A stretch of DNA of 6,013 nt, from positions 1-6,013 of the forward strand of contig JAENWO010000168.1 of the NCBI GenBank assembly GCA_016649925.1. The letters run 5' to 3'. This document shows, in pieces, positions 5,745-6,013 of the stretch (position 1 is the stretch's first letter; each line of letters starts with the position of its first letter). The notes under the pieces were generated by a model, which saw only the letters and a program-made list of their open reading frames with translations, had not been told where the DNA came from and did no database searches. Source of the DNA: Actinomycetales bacterium (GTDB lineage: Bacteria; Actinomycetota; Actinomycetes; Actinomycetales; Beutenbergiaceae). A program made the translations under genes and the position numbers.

Positions 5745-5759
5745 CCGGCGCGGAGCCGG
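5745..5759. terminator. Small hairpin between convergent genes, possible bidirectional terminator
   Basis: CCGGC and GCCGG form a 5-bp stem around GCGGA immediately after the SnoaL-like stop codon and 8 bases before the end of the convergent phosphoglucomutase gene. The 23-base gap is the only non-coding room for termination of both. There is no T-run and the stem is short, so this is weakly supported. Confidence 0.3.
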
Positions 5760-5767
5760 GACGTTCG

Positions 5768-6013
<246 letters not shown>

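Overview
The window is high-GC DNA with strongly G/C-biased third codon positions, frequent GTG starts and several genes lacking a Shine-Dalgarno sequence. The gene content (DUF255/YyaL thioredoxin-like protein, TmrB-like P-loop kinase, Rv2258c-like methyltransferase, MFS permease, SnoaL-like protein, phosphoglucomutase) fits an actinomycete (Actinomycetota). The sequence does not let me name a genus.

Layout from left to right. Positions 99-2195 (minus) hold a full-length DUF255/YyaL-type protein with an 18-bp minisatellite in its C-terminal half. A very short divergent region (2196-2243) carries two outward-facing TANNNT -10 boxes placed as expected for leaderless transcripts of both flanking genes. 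On the plus strand follows a TmrB-like P-loop kinase gene (from 2244). Its Walker A motif looks three residues short, and its frame runs without a stop into a 49-residue two-helix membrane protein (2832-2981) that has its own strong ribosome binding site. A long GC-rich hairpin (2996-3026) closes this unit. Next is a decayed SAM-dependent methyltransferase (3082-3803). It lacks the N-terminal domain and has a CGA-to-TGA-type stop, a 17-bp tandem duplication that shifts the frame, and a second in-frame stop; removing one repeat copy restores the rest of the protein to its natural end. About 250 bases with no convincing gene (3804-4053) separate it from an MFS permease on the minus strand (4054-5274). 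The permease is divergent from a small SnoaL/NTF2-like protein (5337-5744), which converges on the 3' end of a phosphoglucomutase gene (5768-6013, minus, cut by the window edge).

The genes do not form one pathway. I see no mobile element, CRISPR array, RNA gene or recognisable multi-gene defence or biosynthetic system. The most interesting material is the 2196-3803 segment: a compact pair of leaderless divergent promoters, a kinase with a damaged nucleotide-binding loop and no stop codon of its own, and a methyltransferase whose decay can be traced lesion by lesion. It reads as an eroding stretch between intact genes rather than as a new system.
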